DNA from: an uncultured Paracoccaceae bacterium
GTDB lineage: Bacteria > Pseudomonadota > Alphaproteobacteria > Rhodobacterales > Rhodobacteraceae
Length of the DNA stretch: 64,000 nt
Assembly: GCA_947500825.1 (NCBI GenBank)
Contig: CANMTR010000012.1
Span: 1 to 64,000, forward strand
Direction: 5' to 3'
The notes below the pieces were generated by a model. It was not told where the DNA came from, ran no database searches, and saw only the letters and a list, made by a program, of their open reading frames with translations. The position numbers were made by a program, and so were the translations under genes. Positions 7,902 through 16,237 of this stretch are shown piece by piece. How positions within the stretch are numbered: the stretch's first letter is position 1; each line of letters begins with the position of its first letter.

Positions 7902-8540
7902 CTATGCGCGTTCGAGGGCGGTGGCGAGCTCGCCGAACCCGGTGAAGCGCCGCTCGAAGTCGAGCCCGAGGCGGTCGGCGGCCCGTCGTGCCTCGGCCGT
8001 CAGGACCGGATCGTCCGTCTGGGCGAGATAGACGACGCGGTCGTAGTGGGCGAAGTACATCTCGCGCAATTCAGGATGGCGGTCGAGCCCGAGTGGACGC
8101 ACCACGAAGGCATCGAACTGTCGGGCCAGGAAGTCCGTGAGATAGAACGCGCCCATCTCGGCCTCGGCGCGCGACAGAAAATCGTCCACGCCCGAGAAGA
8201 AGGCATAGCAGTGGGGCCCGGGCAGCCGCTCCACCCCCAGTTCGGCGCAGACCGCGTCGAGCGCGCCGCCCGTTCCGCAATCACCGTATCCGACGAGGAT
8301 GCGTTCGTACTCGCCTCGATGGTCCAGGATGGCCTTGCGGACGGCGGCGGGAATACGGTCGGGCGTGTTATGTAGGATCGCCGGAAGGCAGGCGAGATCC
8401 ATGTGGTCCCAGCCGTTCAGCCGGATGAGCGCCGTGATCTCCCGCGCAAGGGCCCCGCAGGCCAGGATCAGCACCCTTCCTCGACCCGTGGCCGGAAGCC
8501 CGTGCCGCGTCAGGTCGCCGTCACGGAGAGGAACGGTCAC
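7902..8540 (-). CDS. DUF1638 domain protein
   Basis: The 212-residue product matches my memory of DUF1638 proteins, which are often encoded beside corrinoid methyltransferase genes in Rhodobacteraceae and methanogens. Possible metal- or thiol-related cysteines occur at LILACGALAREI, LACLPAILHNTP, GYGDCGTGGALDAVC and LPGPHCYAFF. There is no signal peptide. The start is GTG 8540. It is the last gene of a three-gene set with a small membrane protein (23-base gap) and a corrinoid protein. A part in methyl transfer or cofactor maintenance is inferred from this context; biochemical function is unknown. Confidence 0.82.
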   Translation of the reverse strand: MTVPLRDGDLTRHGLPATGRGRVLILACGALAREITALIRLNGWDHMDLACLPAILHNTPDRIPAAVRKAILDHRGEYERILVGYGDCGTGGALDAVCAELGVERLPGPHCYAFFSGVDDFLSRAEAEMGAFYLTDFLARQFDAFVVRPLGLDRHPELREMYFAHYDRVVYLAQTDDPVLTAEARRAADRLGLDFERRFTGFGELATALERA

Positions 8541-8563
8541 GTCCTAAAGACTCCCGACGATCG

Positions 8564-8755
8564 TCAATGGCGCCCGGAAGGCACACCGCCGGACAGAACC
8601 AGCCGCAAGACGAGCGCGACGCCAAGGGCGACGACTGCCACGACCGCGAGTGAGGCGGGGTCCGCGAAGAGGCCGGCGAGCGCGGCCACGGCAACGGTCG
8701 CCCCCGCCGCGACGATCACGCCGGCCAGAAGCAGGATGAAAGAACGTGTGGGCAT
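8564..8755 (-). CDS. Small two-helix membrane protein
   Basis: The 63-residue ORF has two hydrophobic segments (residues ~5-28 and ~33-54) separated by a short loop (LFADPASL). It is preceded by a strong ribosome site, GGAAGGAAGGG, seven bases before ATG 8755, which supports a real gene. It lies between the corrinoid protein (51 bases upstream) and the DUF1638 gene (23 bases downstream), so it is probably co-expressed with them. I do not recognise a family. Confidence 0.7.
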   Translation of the reverse strand: MPTRSFILLLAGVIVAAGATVAVAALAGLFADPASLAVVAVVALGVALVLRLVLSGGVPSGRH

Positions 8756-8806
8756 CTTGACCCTCCTTCCTTCCCGAGATGGGGGCGGGCCCCGCGAACG
8801 CCAAGG

Positions 8807-9514
8807 TCAGCCGGCGGTGGCGCGCTGGTTGTGGCGGCGGGCGACCCATTCCTTCGCGGTCTCGACCGCCACGGCGGCGTCGCGGCAATAGGCGTCTGCC
8901 CCGATCGACTTGCCGAATTCCTCGTTCAAGGGCGCACCGCCGACGAGCACGATGTAGTCGTCGCGGATGCCCTTCTCCTTCATCGTGTCGATCACGACCT
9001 TCATGTAGGGCATTGTCGTGGTCAGCAGCGCGGACATGCCGAGGATGTCCGCATCCTCGCGCTCCAGCGCCTCCAGGTAGGTCTCGACCGGGTTGTTGAT
9101 CCCGAGGTCGACAACCTCGAACCCGGCGCCCTCCATCATCATGCCGACGAGGTTCTTGCCGATGTCGTGGATGTCGCCCTTGACCGTTCCGATGACCATC
9201 TTGCCCTGTTTGGGCGCGCCGGTCTCGGCCAGGAGCGGCTTGAGGATGACCATGCCCCCCTTCATCGCGTTCGCGGCGAGAAGGACCTCGGGCACGAACA
9301 GGATGCCGTCGCGAAAGTCGTGGCCCACGATGGTCATGCCCGCGACCAGCGCCTCGGTGAGGATCCGGTAAGGCGCCCAGCCACGCTCGAGCAGGATGTT
9401 GACGGATTCCTCGATCTCGTCCTTCATGCCATCGTAGAGGTCGTCCATCATCTGCTGGACGAGTTCGTCGTCGTCCAGCTCGGAGAGGATCAGATCTTCG
9501 TCTTCGTCGGCCAT
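8807..9514 (-). CDS. Corrinoid (B12-binding) methyltransferase protein
   Basis: This 235-residue methyl-carrier protein has a helical N-terminal cap (residues ~1-95) and a cobalamin-binding domain. The B12 signature GDIHDIGKNLVGMMMEGAGF contains the D-x-H-x-x-G motif whose His ligates cobalt; DILGMSALLTTTMP and VLVGGAPLNEEFG complete the base-binding pocket. Relatives are the corrinoid proteins of methylamine and glycine-betaine demethylation (MtbC/MtgC-like). It would carry a methyl group from a substrate methyltransferase to tetrahydrofolate. ATG 9514 is preferred over 9529 because GAGGCG lies just before it. No MttB-type methyltransferase or RamA-like activator is in the window, so the substrate is unknown. 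Confidence 0.92.
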   Translation of the reverse strand: MADEDEDLILSELDDDELVQQMMDDLYDGMKDEIEESVNILLERGWAPYRILTEALVAGMTIVGHDFRDGILFVPEVLLAANAMKGGMVILKPLLAETGAPKQGKMVIGTVKGDIHDIGKNLVGMMMEGAGFEVVDLGINNPVETYLEALEREDADILGMSALLTTTMPYMKVVIDTMKEKGIRDDYIVLVGGAPLNEEFGKSIGADAYCRDAAVAVETAKEWVARRHNQRATAG

Positions 9515-9681
9515 GGTCGCCTCGCACATCGGTGGTCCGCCACATCTGCGCTATCCACCGCGCAGGTCTGACCAGTTTGCGACGTCACTTGGACCGGGGG
9601 CGACACGCGGTCAAATGCGGATCGCGCATGACCATCATGAGCCGGGGCGCGATGTGTCCAGGCGGCGTTGCGGCCGCCTCG

Positions 9682-10620
9682 TCACGCCGCGGAGCGGCGA
9701 CGGCGGCGCAGGGCGGCGATCCCGCCCAGACCGGCGAGCAGGAGCGGTGCGGTCGCCGGCAGCGGTACGGCGGCGATGTCGGCCGCGGCTTCCCCGGCCG
9801 CCTCGGCGAAGAGGTCGTGGATCGTCTCCGTCGGATGGAACGGATTGTAGAAGGCGAAGCCCTCGCAGGTTTCCGGGTTCTCCAGCGCGTCACCCTGCAC
9901 GCAGGCCTCCGTGATGTTCGTCAGTCCGTAGGCGGACGGGTTCGACAGAGCCGGGGAGATCACCCCGTCGCTGTCAAGGATGCCAATATTGGCAGAGGCG
10001 GAGACGTCCGCGACGGCGCCGCGGAGGCCCTGGTTGAACAGCGCCGAGGCCTGCGACCCCAGGTCCGACAGCCCGAGGCCCGAGATGAGGGGCGTGACGC
10101 CGATATCGGGGGCCGTGACGACGACGATGTCCTCCACGCCGGCGTCGATGAGCTTGACTAGGCCGTCGCCCAGATCGGTGACGGCCGGGCCGATCCGCGC
10201 GGCGAGCGCCTCCGATATGGCGTCCTCGTCTGCGCCGGTGGCGGCGAGGGGGGCCGCGAGCTGCGTCGCTGCCGCGGCATCGTTGCCGCCGAACCAGACA
10301 TACGCCACCGAGTCGGGCCCGATCTGCAGGCCGGAACTGGCGAAGGCGTAGATCTGCCCGCCGAAGTCCTGGTCCGTGGTGTCGTCGCCGTCGGACAGCG
10401 CCGTGGCCCCGGCCTGGGCGAAATTGCCCGTCTCGGGCGATGTGGCGCCGATCTGAACGGCCCAGGTATCGCCGTCGGTGTACTGGTTGCCGGGGGTGTC
10501 GAGCCCGGGAACGAACGGGTCGCTCAGGCTGTCGCCGAAGACGAGCGTATCGGTCGTCGCAGCTCCGGCCGCGGAGCCGAATGCCATGAGGCCGATCGTG
10601 CAGATGGAGAGATGACGCAT
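9682..10620 (-). CDS. Secreted SGNH-type hydrolase with VPLPA-CTERM sorting tail
   Basis: The 312-residue exported protein starts with a signal peptide (MRHLSICTIGLMAFGSAAGA) and a GDSL block, LVFGDSLSDPF, placing it in the SGNH esterase/lipase family. WFGGNDAA and the C-terminal FHPTETIHDLFA supply the Gly/Asn and Asp-x-x-His blocks. It ends with VPLPATAPLLLAGLGGIAAL and an Arg cluster, the tripartite VPLPA-CTERM signal thought to be processed by an exosortase in Rhodobacteraceae. The esterase is therefore probably held at or released from the cell surface. ATG 10620 has AGGAG nine bases upstream; the longer ORF is an artefact. No exosortase gene is present here. Confidence 0.88.
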   Translation of the reverse strand: MRHLSICTIGLMAFGSAAGAATTDTLVFGDSLSDPFVPGLDTPGNQYTDGDTWAVQIGATSPETGNFAQAGATALSDGDDTTDQDFGGQIYAFASSGLQIGPDSVAYVWFGGNDAAAATQLAAPLAATGADEDAISEALAARIGPAVTDLGDGLVKLIDAGVEDIVVVTAPDIGVTPLISGLGLSDLGSQASALFNQGLRGAVADVSASANIGILDSDGVISPALSNPSAYGLTNITEACVQGDALENPETCEGFAFYNPFHPTETIHDLFAEAAGEAAADIAAVPLPATAPLLLAGLGGIAALRRRRRSAA

Positions 10621-10852
10621 GGAACACTCCTCGGGTTCTGCCGCACTATAATCCGATATTGCTCCACGGCCAAACGGATTGCGGATGGATCTGCGCTCTG
10701 TGTGCATCGCGTTCGTGGTGACGGGCCGCCTAATGGCCCATCTACGGCCCTGTCGAGGCCTGGCACGCGACCTCCGTGGCCGGTGGCAGTTGCGCTCGGC
10801 CTTGATCCGCTTAGGATCACGAGGCGCGAGGAAAAAGGGAAACGGGCGGCAC
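10621..10852. promoter_or_regulatory. Divergent intergenic region upstream of the Anbu operon
   Basis: These 232 bases separate the SGNH hydrolase gene (minus) from the ATP-grasp gene (plus) and must hold promoters for both. I could not pick a convincing -35/-10 pair. The listed ORFs crossing it are extensions of the real genes. Confidence 0.4.
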
Positions 10853-12268
10853 ATGCCACAGACTTTCAACGAGATGTATCAGGATGGGCAGGTGCGCGCG
10901 CCCTATGCCGGGCTGGAGCGATGGGCCAACGAGATGCCCGACGAGCTGCGCGGGTTGAAGCAGTCCGAGGCCGAGGCCCTGTTCCGCCGCATCGGCATCA
11001 CCTTCGCGGTCTACGGCGAGGGGGGCAATCCCGACCGGCTGATCCCGTTCGACATGTTCCCCCGGGTGTTCGCCGCCGACGAATGGGCAAAGCTCGAGCG
11101 CGGGATCAAGCAGCGGGCCCGGGCGCTCAACGCTTTCCTCGCCGACGTCTACGACCGGGGGGAGATCGTGCGCGCGGGCCGCATCCCCGCCCACCTCGTC
11201 TATCGCAACGACGCGTTCGAGATCGCGGCCACCGGCTTCACCCCGCCGCAGGGAGTGTTCAGCCACGTGGTCGGCATCGATCTCGTGCGCGTCGGGCCGG
11301 ACGAGTTCTACGTGCTCGAGGACAACTGCCGCACGCCCTCCGGCGTCTCCTACATGCTGGAGAACCGCGAGATCATGATGCGGATGTTCCCGTCTCTGTT
11401 CCAGCAAAAGCGGATCGCGCCGGTGGAGACCTATCCGCAGGTGCTCAAGCGCACCTTCGACAGCGTCGCGCCGAAGAAGTGCGAGGGACAGCCGCGCGTG
11501 GTCGTCCTCACGCCGGGCCACTTCAATTCCGCCTATTACGAGCACTCGTTCCTGGCCGACATGATGGGGGTGGAGCTGGTCGAGGGGGGCGACCTCTTCG
11601 TCGAGGGCGACTTCTGCTGGATGCGGACGACCGAGGGGCCCAAGAAGGTCGACGTGATCTATCGCCGGATCGACGACGCGTTCCTCGACCCGCTGTGCTT
11701 CCGCTCGGACTCGATGCTGGGCGTTCCTGGGCTGATGAACGTCTATCGCTCGGGCGGCGTAACGATCTGCTCCGCGCCCGGCGCGGGCGTGGCGGACGAC
11801 AAGGCGATCTATACCTTCGTGCCCGAGATGGTGCGCTTCTACCTTGGCGAGGAGCCGATCCTGAAGAACGTGCCCACCTGGCAATGCGCCAAGGACGACG
11901 ATCGCAGATACGTGCTGGAGAACCTGGCCGAGTTGGTGGTCAAGGAGGTGCATGGCTCGGGTGGCTACGGGATGCTCGTCGGGCCCAAGGCCAGCCGCGA
12001 CGATATCGAGCTGTTCCGCGCCAAGATCGAGGAGAACCCCGACAACTACATCGCCCAGCCCACCCTGGCGCTATCGGCCTGTCCCACCTTCGTCGAGGAG
12101 GGCGTCGCGCCCCGGCACGTGGACCTGCGCCCCTACTGCCTGGTTGGGCAGGACGTGACACTGGTGCCCGGCGGGCTGACCCGCGTGGCGCTGACCGAGG
12201 GCAGCCTCGTGGTCAACTCGTCCCAGGGCGGTGGCGTCAAGGACACCTGGGTCCTGGCGGGGGAGTGA
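10853..12268 (+). CDS. Circularly permuted type 2 ATP-grasp protein
   Basis: This 471-residue protein is a circularly permuted ATP-grasp enzyme, the type predicted to join carboxyl and amino groups into peptide-like bonds. Recognisable blocks are VLEDNCRTPSGVSYMLENRE (metal/ATP ligands) near residue 155, VDVIYRRIDDAFLDPL near 265, VVKEVHGSGGYGMLVGP near 360 and ALSACPTF near 405. The gene begins a four-gene operon with an alpha-E protein (4-base gap), a transglutaminase and an Anbu peptidase. This set was earlier proposed as an amidoligase/peptidase system whose product is unknown. ATG 10853 fits the family N-terminus (MPQTFNEMYQDGQVRAPY). Confidence 0.92.
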   Translation: MPQTFNEMYQDGQVRAPYAGLERWANEMPDELRGLKQSEAEALFRRIGITFAVYGEGGNPDRLIPFDMFPRVFAADEWAKLERGIKQRARALNAFLADVYDRGEIVRAGRIPAHLVYRNDAFEIAATGFTPPQGVFSHVVGIDLVRVGPDEFYVLEDNCRTPSGVSYMLENREIMMRMFPSLFQQKRIAPVETYPQVLKRTFDSVAPKKCEGQPRVVVLTPGHFNSAYYEHSFLADMMGVELVEGGDLFVEGDFCWMRTTEGPKKVDVIYRRIDDAFLDPLCFRSDSMLGVPGLMNVYRSGGVTICSAPGAGVADDKAIYTFVPEMVRFYLGEEPILKNVPTWQCAKDDDRRYVLENLAELVVKEVHGSGGYGMLVGPKASRDDIELFRAKIEENPDNYIAQPTLALSACPTFVEEGVAPRHVDLRPYCLVGQDVTLVPGGLTRVALTEGSLVVNSSQGGGVKDTWVLAGE

Positions 12269-12272
12269 GATC

Positions 12273-13226
12273 ATGCTGAGCCGTACCGCAGAGAACCTCT
12301 ACTGGCTCGCGCGCTATATCGAGCGGGCCGAGACCAACGCGCGCCTCCTGGAGGTGGCCGCGCGCAACGCCCTCCTGCCCGACACGGGCGGGGGAATGCG
12401 CAACGAGTGGGAATCGATCCTCCTCGCCTCGGGCACGAAGCAGCTCTTCGACGAGAAGTACGGCGAGCCGGTGCAGCGTAACGTCGAGACGCACATGTTC
12501 TTCGACCGCGACAACCCGTCGTCGGTGGCCTCGTGCATCCACCAGGCCCGCGAGAACGGCCGCATCGTGCGCACCGCGCTCACCACCCAGGTCTGGGAGG
12601 CGCTCAACGCCGCCTCGACCGATATGAACGAGCTGGCCAGGCAGGAACGCTCGCGCCTCTCGACCTCGGACATGAAGGATTTCGCGCTGCGCCACATGGC
12701 CCAGATCCGCGGTGCGATCCTGGGCAACCAGCTCAGGAACGACGGCTACGACTTCATGAATATCGGCCACTTCCTGGAACGGGCGGATTCCACCGCGCGG
12801 ATCCTGGATGTGAAATACTACGTCCTGCTGCCCAGCGTGGCGATGATCGGCTCGGGCCTAGACAACTACCAGTGGCGCACGGTCCTGCACGCGATGAACG
12901 CCCAGCGTGCCTTTGCCTGGGTCTATGGCGGCGAGGTGACGGCTTCCAAGATCGTGGATTTCCTGGTCCTGAACAAGCAATCGCCGCGCTCGCTGATCTC
13001 GTCGGCCGCCGGGGTGGAAGAGCATCTCGAACGCCTCGCCCGTCTCTATGGCCGCCCCTCGGGCGCCACGGCCAAGGGGCGCGAGCTCTCTGCGCGCCTG
13101 GCGCAGATGAACGTGAACGACATCTTCGACCAGGGATTGCACGACTTTCTGCAAGGCCACCTGCGCGACGTGTTCGACCTGGGCGGTGAGATCACCGCCA
13201 GTTACCTCAGCGGGGAAGCGCGATGA
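12273..13226 (+). CDS. Alpha-E domain protein
   Basis: The 317-residue, largely helical protein is an alpha-E domain protein; its start MLSRTAENLYWLARYIERAE is the family hallmark. Further conserved blocks are NDGYDFMNIGHFLERADSTA near residue 165 and an internal FDLGGEITASYLS end. The fold has no established activity but is nearly always encoded beside the circularly permuted ATP-grasp protein, so the two probably act as a complex. ATG 12273 lies four bases after the ATP-grasp stop, and its own stop overlaps the transglutaminase start (ATGA). Confidence 0.92.
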   Translation: MLSRTAENLYWLARYIERAETNARLLEVAARNALLPDTGGGMRNEWESILLASGTKQLFDEKYGEPVQRNVETHMFFDRDNPSSVASCIHQARENGRIVRTALTTQVWEALNAASTDMNELARQERSRLSTSDMKDFALRHMAQIRGAILGNQLRNDGYDFMNIGHFLERADSTARILDVKYYVLLPSVAMIGSGLDNYQWRTVLHAMNAQRAFAWVYGGEVTASKIVDFLVLNKQSPRSLISSAAGVEEHLERLARLYGRPSGATAKGRELSARLAQMNVNDIFDQGLHDFLQGHLRDVFDLGGEITASYLSGEAR

Positions 13227-14083
13227 GATTGAAGGTCACCCACCGCACGGAGTACCGCTACGACGCGCCCAAGCGGCACGTCATCCAGTCCCTCCGCCTG
13301 TGGCCCACCGAGTTCGAGGGGCAAAGGGTCGTCTCTTGGTCCCTCGCTGTCGAGGGGGCCACGGCCGAGCGCGGCGCGGCCTTCCGCGACGGCGCCGGCG
13401 ACTGGGTCGAGACGGTTTCCCTGCGCAACGTCTCGGACGTGGCGATCGTGGTCGAGGGGGAGGTCGAGACGACCGACCTTAACGGGGTCGTGCGCGGCCT
13501 GCGCGAGAAGGTGCCGCCGGTGGCCTACATGCGCGCCACCCGCGTCACGCGCCTGACGGAGGGCCTGCGGGACCTTGCCACCGAGGCGGTCTCGGGTTGT
13601 GGCAGCGACCTCGACCGGGCGCACGCCATCTCGCGCTCCGTTGCGCGGGCCGTCGTCTACACGCCCGGCGCGACCGAGGCCGAGACGACGGCAGGCGAGG
13701 CGCTGGAGCTCGGTCGGGGCGTCTGCCAGGATCAGGCCCACGCCACCATCGCGCTGGCCCGTGCGGCAGGCATGCCGGGGCGCTACGTTGTGGGCTATCT
13801 CCATTCCACCTCCGACGGGGAGGTGCACCAGGCCAGCCACGCCTGGGCCGAGATCTGGGTGGCGGGCCTGGGCTGGGTCGGATTCGATGCCGCGAACGGC
13901 TGCTGTCCGGACGAACGCTACATCCGACTGGGCTCCGGCCTCGACGCCCATGCCGCCGCGCCGATACGGGGGCATTCGCTGGGCGCGGGCACCGAGGCGA
14001 TGGACGTGGACGTCCGCGTGGTCGAAAGCGAGGGGCAATCCCAGTCCCAGGGACCGCAAGGGCAGGCCCAGCGTCAGCAGTGA
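13223..14083 (+). CDS. Transglutaminase-like protein
   Basis: The 286-residue protein has an N-terminal bacterial transglutaminase-associated domain (MRLKVTHRTEYRYDAPKRHV) and a C-terminal papain-like transglutaminase core. A complete Cys-His-Asp triad is visible: C168 in GRGVCQDQAHA, H206 in ASHAWAEIW and D222 in GFDAANG. Members may act as peptidases or amide-forming enzymes. The tail is Gln-rich and low-complexity. No signal peptide is evident, so it should be cytoplasmic alongside the ATP-grasp and Anbu proteins. It is translationally coupled to the alpha-E gene and lies 31 bases before anbu. Confidence 0.92.
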   Translation: MRLKVTHRTEYRYDAPKRHVIQSLRLWPTEFEGQRVVSWSLAVEGATAERGAAFRDGAGDWVETVSLRNVSDVAIVVEGEVETTDLNGVVRGLREKVPPVAYMRATRVTRLTEGLRDLATEAVSGCGSDLDRAHAISRSVARAVVYTPGATEAETTAGEALELGRGVCQDQAHATIALARAAGMPGRYVVGYLHSTSDGEVHQASHAWAEIWVAGLGWVGFDAANGCCPDERYIRLGSGLDAHAAAPIRGHSLGAGTEAMDVDVRVVESEGQSQSQGPQGQAQRQQ

Positions 14084-14114
14084 AAGCGGAACGCCGCAGG
14101 GGCCGGGGGAGACT

Positions 14115-14831
14115 ATGACCTATTGCGTCGGAATGCTGGTGGATGCCGGGTTCGTCCTCTTGTCGGACACGCGGACGAACGCCGGCGTCGACAACATCTC
14201 GTGCTATCGCAAGATGTTCACCTTCGAAGAGCCGGGAGAGCGGGTCATCGCGATCATGACGGCCGGGTCTCTCTCCGTCACCCAGACGACCCTAGCCCGG
14301 CTCGACGAAGCGGTAGCGGCGAACGGCGATCGTTCCATCATGGCCGCCGGGACGATGCTGGAAGTGGCCGAGATCGTCGGAGAAACACTGGCGAACGTTT
14401 CGCGACGGGTGGCGGAGCGTATGGGGGATCGGGCCAGTTCCGCGCGCGCCTCGATGATCGTCGCCGGCCAGCGGCAGGGCGGTGCGCCGCGGATGTTCCT
14501 CGTCTATCCCGAGGGCAACTTCATCGAGGCGACCCACGACACGCCGTATCTGCAGATCGGCGAGCACAAGTACGGCAAGCCGATTCTCGACCGTGTCGTG
14601 ACCTCCGGGACCTCGCTCCTCGACGCGCGGAAGGCTGTGCTGTTGTCGATGGATTCGACCCTGCGCTCAAATTTGAGCGTGGGCATGCCGCTCGACCTGT
14701 GCGTGATCGAGGCGGACAGCCAGCGTATTTTCGAACAGCGCCGGATCGACGCCGAGGACGAGACGTTCCAGGCGATGAGCAATGCCTGGTCGCAATCCCT
14801 GCGAGACGCGTTCCGCGACATCGACATCTGA
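14115..14831 (+). CDS. Anbu, proteasome-related peptidase
   Basis: The 238-residue protein belongs to the Anbu (ancestral beta subunit) family of Ntn hydrolases related to the proteasome beta subunit and HslV. After removal of Met1, Thr2 (MTYCVGMLVDAG) would be the catalytic nucleophile. Asp18 in SDTRTNAGVD and Lys33 in YRKMF fall near the positions of the proteasome Asp/Lys pair. There is no propeptide, as usual for Anbu. Published structures show open rings or helices without a regulatory ATPase; in vivo substrates are unknown. It closes the operon 31 bases after the transglutaminase. Confidence 0.93.
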   Translation: MTYCVGMLVDAGFVLLSDTRTNAGVDNISCYRKMFTFEEPGERVIAIMTAGSLSVTQTTLARLDEAVAANGDRSIMAAGTMLEVAEIVGETLANVSRRVAERMGDRASSARASMIVAGQRQGGAPRMFLVYPEGNFIEATHDTPYLQIGEHKYGKPILDRVVTSGTSLLDARKAVLLSMDSTLRSNLSVGMPLDLCVIEADSQRIFEQRRIDAEDETFQAMSNAWSQSLRDAFRDIDI

Positions 14832-14837
14832 AACCGG

Positions 14838-14907
14838 TGAGGCGAGGCCTCAGAGCCTTTCCCCAAGGCAAGGACTTGAAGCGAGTTTCGGGAGATTACG
14901 CTCCCGA
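14838..14907. terminator. Two hairpins in the convergent gap after anbu
   Basis: TGAGGC/GCCTCA (14838-14852, 3-base loop, followed by GAGCCTTT) and TCGGGAG/CTCCCGA (14888-14907, 6-base loop) lie between the converging anbu and hydrolase genes. Both are short; together they are plausible terminators. Confidence 0.4.
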
Positions 14908-14933
14908 TCCTCTCGTGCGTCGTCGGGGCCGGG

Positions 14934-15878
14934 TCAGCAGGCCGAGGCTTTTTCCCTGAACACTTCGAGGATGGAGGCGAGGGCGCGGCCCCGGCGGTCG
15001 GGCGTGTCCATCAGGGTCTCGTGCCGGCCATCTTCGATCGTCACCAGCCTCCCGCCGGGCCAGCCGCGCATGCGCTCGGCCACGGCATCGAGGTCGACGA
15101 TCTTCTCGTCGCTTCCGACGACGGCGACACAGGGAATGCCGGGGCTCGGCCGTTCGGCGAGGGCGGCGCAATCGGCCATTGCCTCGTTCAGCCAGCCCAG
15201 GGACGGGCCGCCAAGGGCCAGGTCGGGGTAGGTGTCGGTCTGCCGGGCCATGCGGGCGTACTGCGCTTCGTCGTTCGTCAGCAGGTTCGCCTCGAACGGC
15301 GTCGCGTGGGGATAGGCGCTGCCCGATGTGCCGGGCGCGTAAAGATGCGACAGCCCCACGCGCCGCGCCGTCCAGGTCAAGGCCCAGGCCGCCGGGCGCA
15401 GGCCCGCCGAGAGAGAGATCCCCCACATCGGCGAGGAAAACGCGGCCCGCTCCACCGCCAGCCCGTCGGTCAACGCCCGCAGGCCGATCGCACCGCCCAT
15501 GGAATGGGCAAGCAGGTAGAAGGGGCGCGGCAGGTCGACCTCCTTCGCATGCTCGAGCAGCGCGGCCACGTCGAGCTGGTAATCGGCGAACCGCTCCACG
15601 TGGCCCGAATGGGGATCCTCCAGCAGGCGATCCGACAGGCCTTGCCCGCGCCAGTCCACTGCCAGGGTAGCCAGCCCCTCGGCGGCCAGGTCCCGCGCGA
15701 GTTCACCGTATTTCTCGATGTACTCGGTCCGGCCCGGGAACAGCAGCACGGTCGCCCGCGCACCTTTCGGCTGCCACGATGCGGCGCGGATCCGGACGCC
15801 GTCGCGGGCCCGCAGCCAAGTCGCGACCGTGCCCTCGGGAGCATCGGCCACGTCGTCGAAGAAGGGCGCCGTCTCCAC
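14934..15878 (-). CDS. Alpha/beta hydrolase, monoacylglycerol lipase-like
   Basis: This 314-residue cytoplasmic hydrolase belongs to the serine aminopeptidase S33/lysophospholipase group. The nucleophile elbow is LAHSMGGAIGLRAL near residue 115, the oxyanion region VLLFPGRTEYIEKYGELARD lies near 45, and the late Asp and His are in VVGSDEKIVDLDAV and GRHETLMD. The track ORF runs back to 16205, but that part is antisense to the SCP2 frame; GTG 15878, two bases after the SCP2 stop, is the likely start and implies coupling. Pairing with a sterol carrier domain protein suggests lipid substrates. Confidence 0.85.
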   Translation of the reverse strand: METAPFFDDVADAPEGTVATWLRARDGVRIRAASWQPKGARATVLLFPGRTEYIEKYGELARDLAAEGLATLAVDWRGQGLSDRLLEDPHSGHVERFADYQLDVAALLEHAKEVDLPRPFYLLAHSMGGAIGLRALTDGLAVERAAFSSPMWGISLSAGLRPAAWALTWTARRVGLSHLYAPGTSGSAYPHATPFEANLLTNDEAQYARMARQTDTYPDLALGGPSLGWLNEAMADCAALAERPSPGIPCVAVVGSDEKIVDLDAVAERMRGWPGGRLVTIEDGRHETLMDTPDRRGRALASILEVFREKASAC

Positions 15879-15880
15879 GA

Positions 15881-16165
15881 TCAGAGGGCCTGCGCCAGCT
15901 TCATCGCCTGTCCCATGTCGCCGTCGATCTTGAGCCGTCCGGACATGAACGCGGATGTAGGATCGAGATCGCCCTCGAAGATCTCGCGGAATGTGTCGGC
16001 ATCGGCGGTCAGGGTCACTTCCGCCTCCTCGTCGGCGGCGCGCGCGCCTTCGCCGTCGAGCATGATCGTGCCTTCGCCGTCGACCACGAACTTGGCGGAG
16101 CCGTCGAAACTGCCCCCGGTCTTGCGGTTCAGCTCCGAAACTGCCTGATCGATCATCTCGCTCAT
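15881..16165 (-). CDS. SCP2 sterol-binding domain protein
   Basis: The 94-residue protein is a stand-alone SCP2 domain (VVDGEGTIMLDGEG, DADTFREIFEGDLDPTSAFM, GRLKIDGDMGQAMKLAQAL), a small lipid- or acyl-CoA-binding module. Family members shuttle or present hydrophobic ligands in the cytoplasm. The length is complete for the family. It is followed two bases later by the hydrolase gene and may hand that enzyme its ligand; this is inference from linkage. Confidence 0.92.
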   Translation of the reverse strand: MSEMIDQAVSELNRKTGGSFDGSAKFVVDGEGTIMLDGEGARAADEEAEVTLTADADTFREIFEGDLDPTSAFMSGRLKIDGDMGQAMKLAQAL

Positions 16166-16237
16166 TCCTAGTCTCCTGAATTCGTGTGCGCCAGAGGGGA
16201 TGCAAAGCGGCCGCGGCCTGCTAGGATTTGTCCAGAA

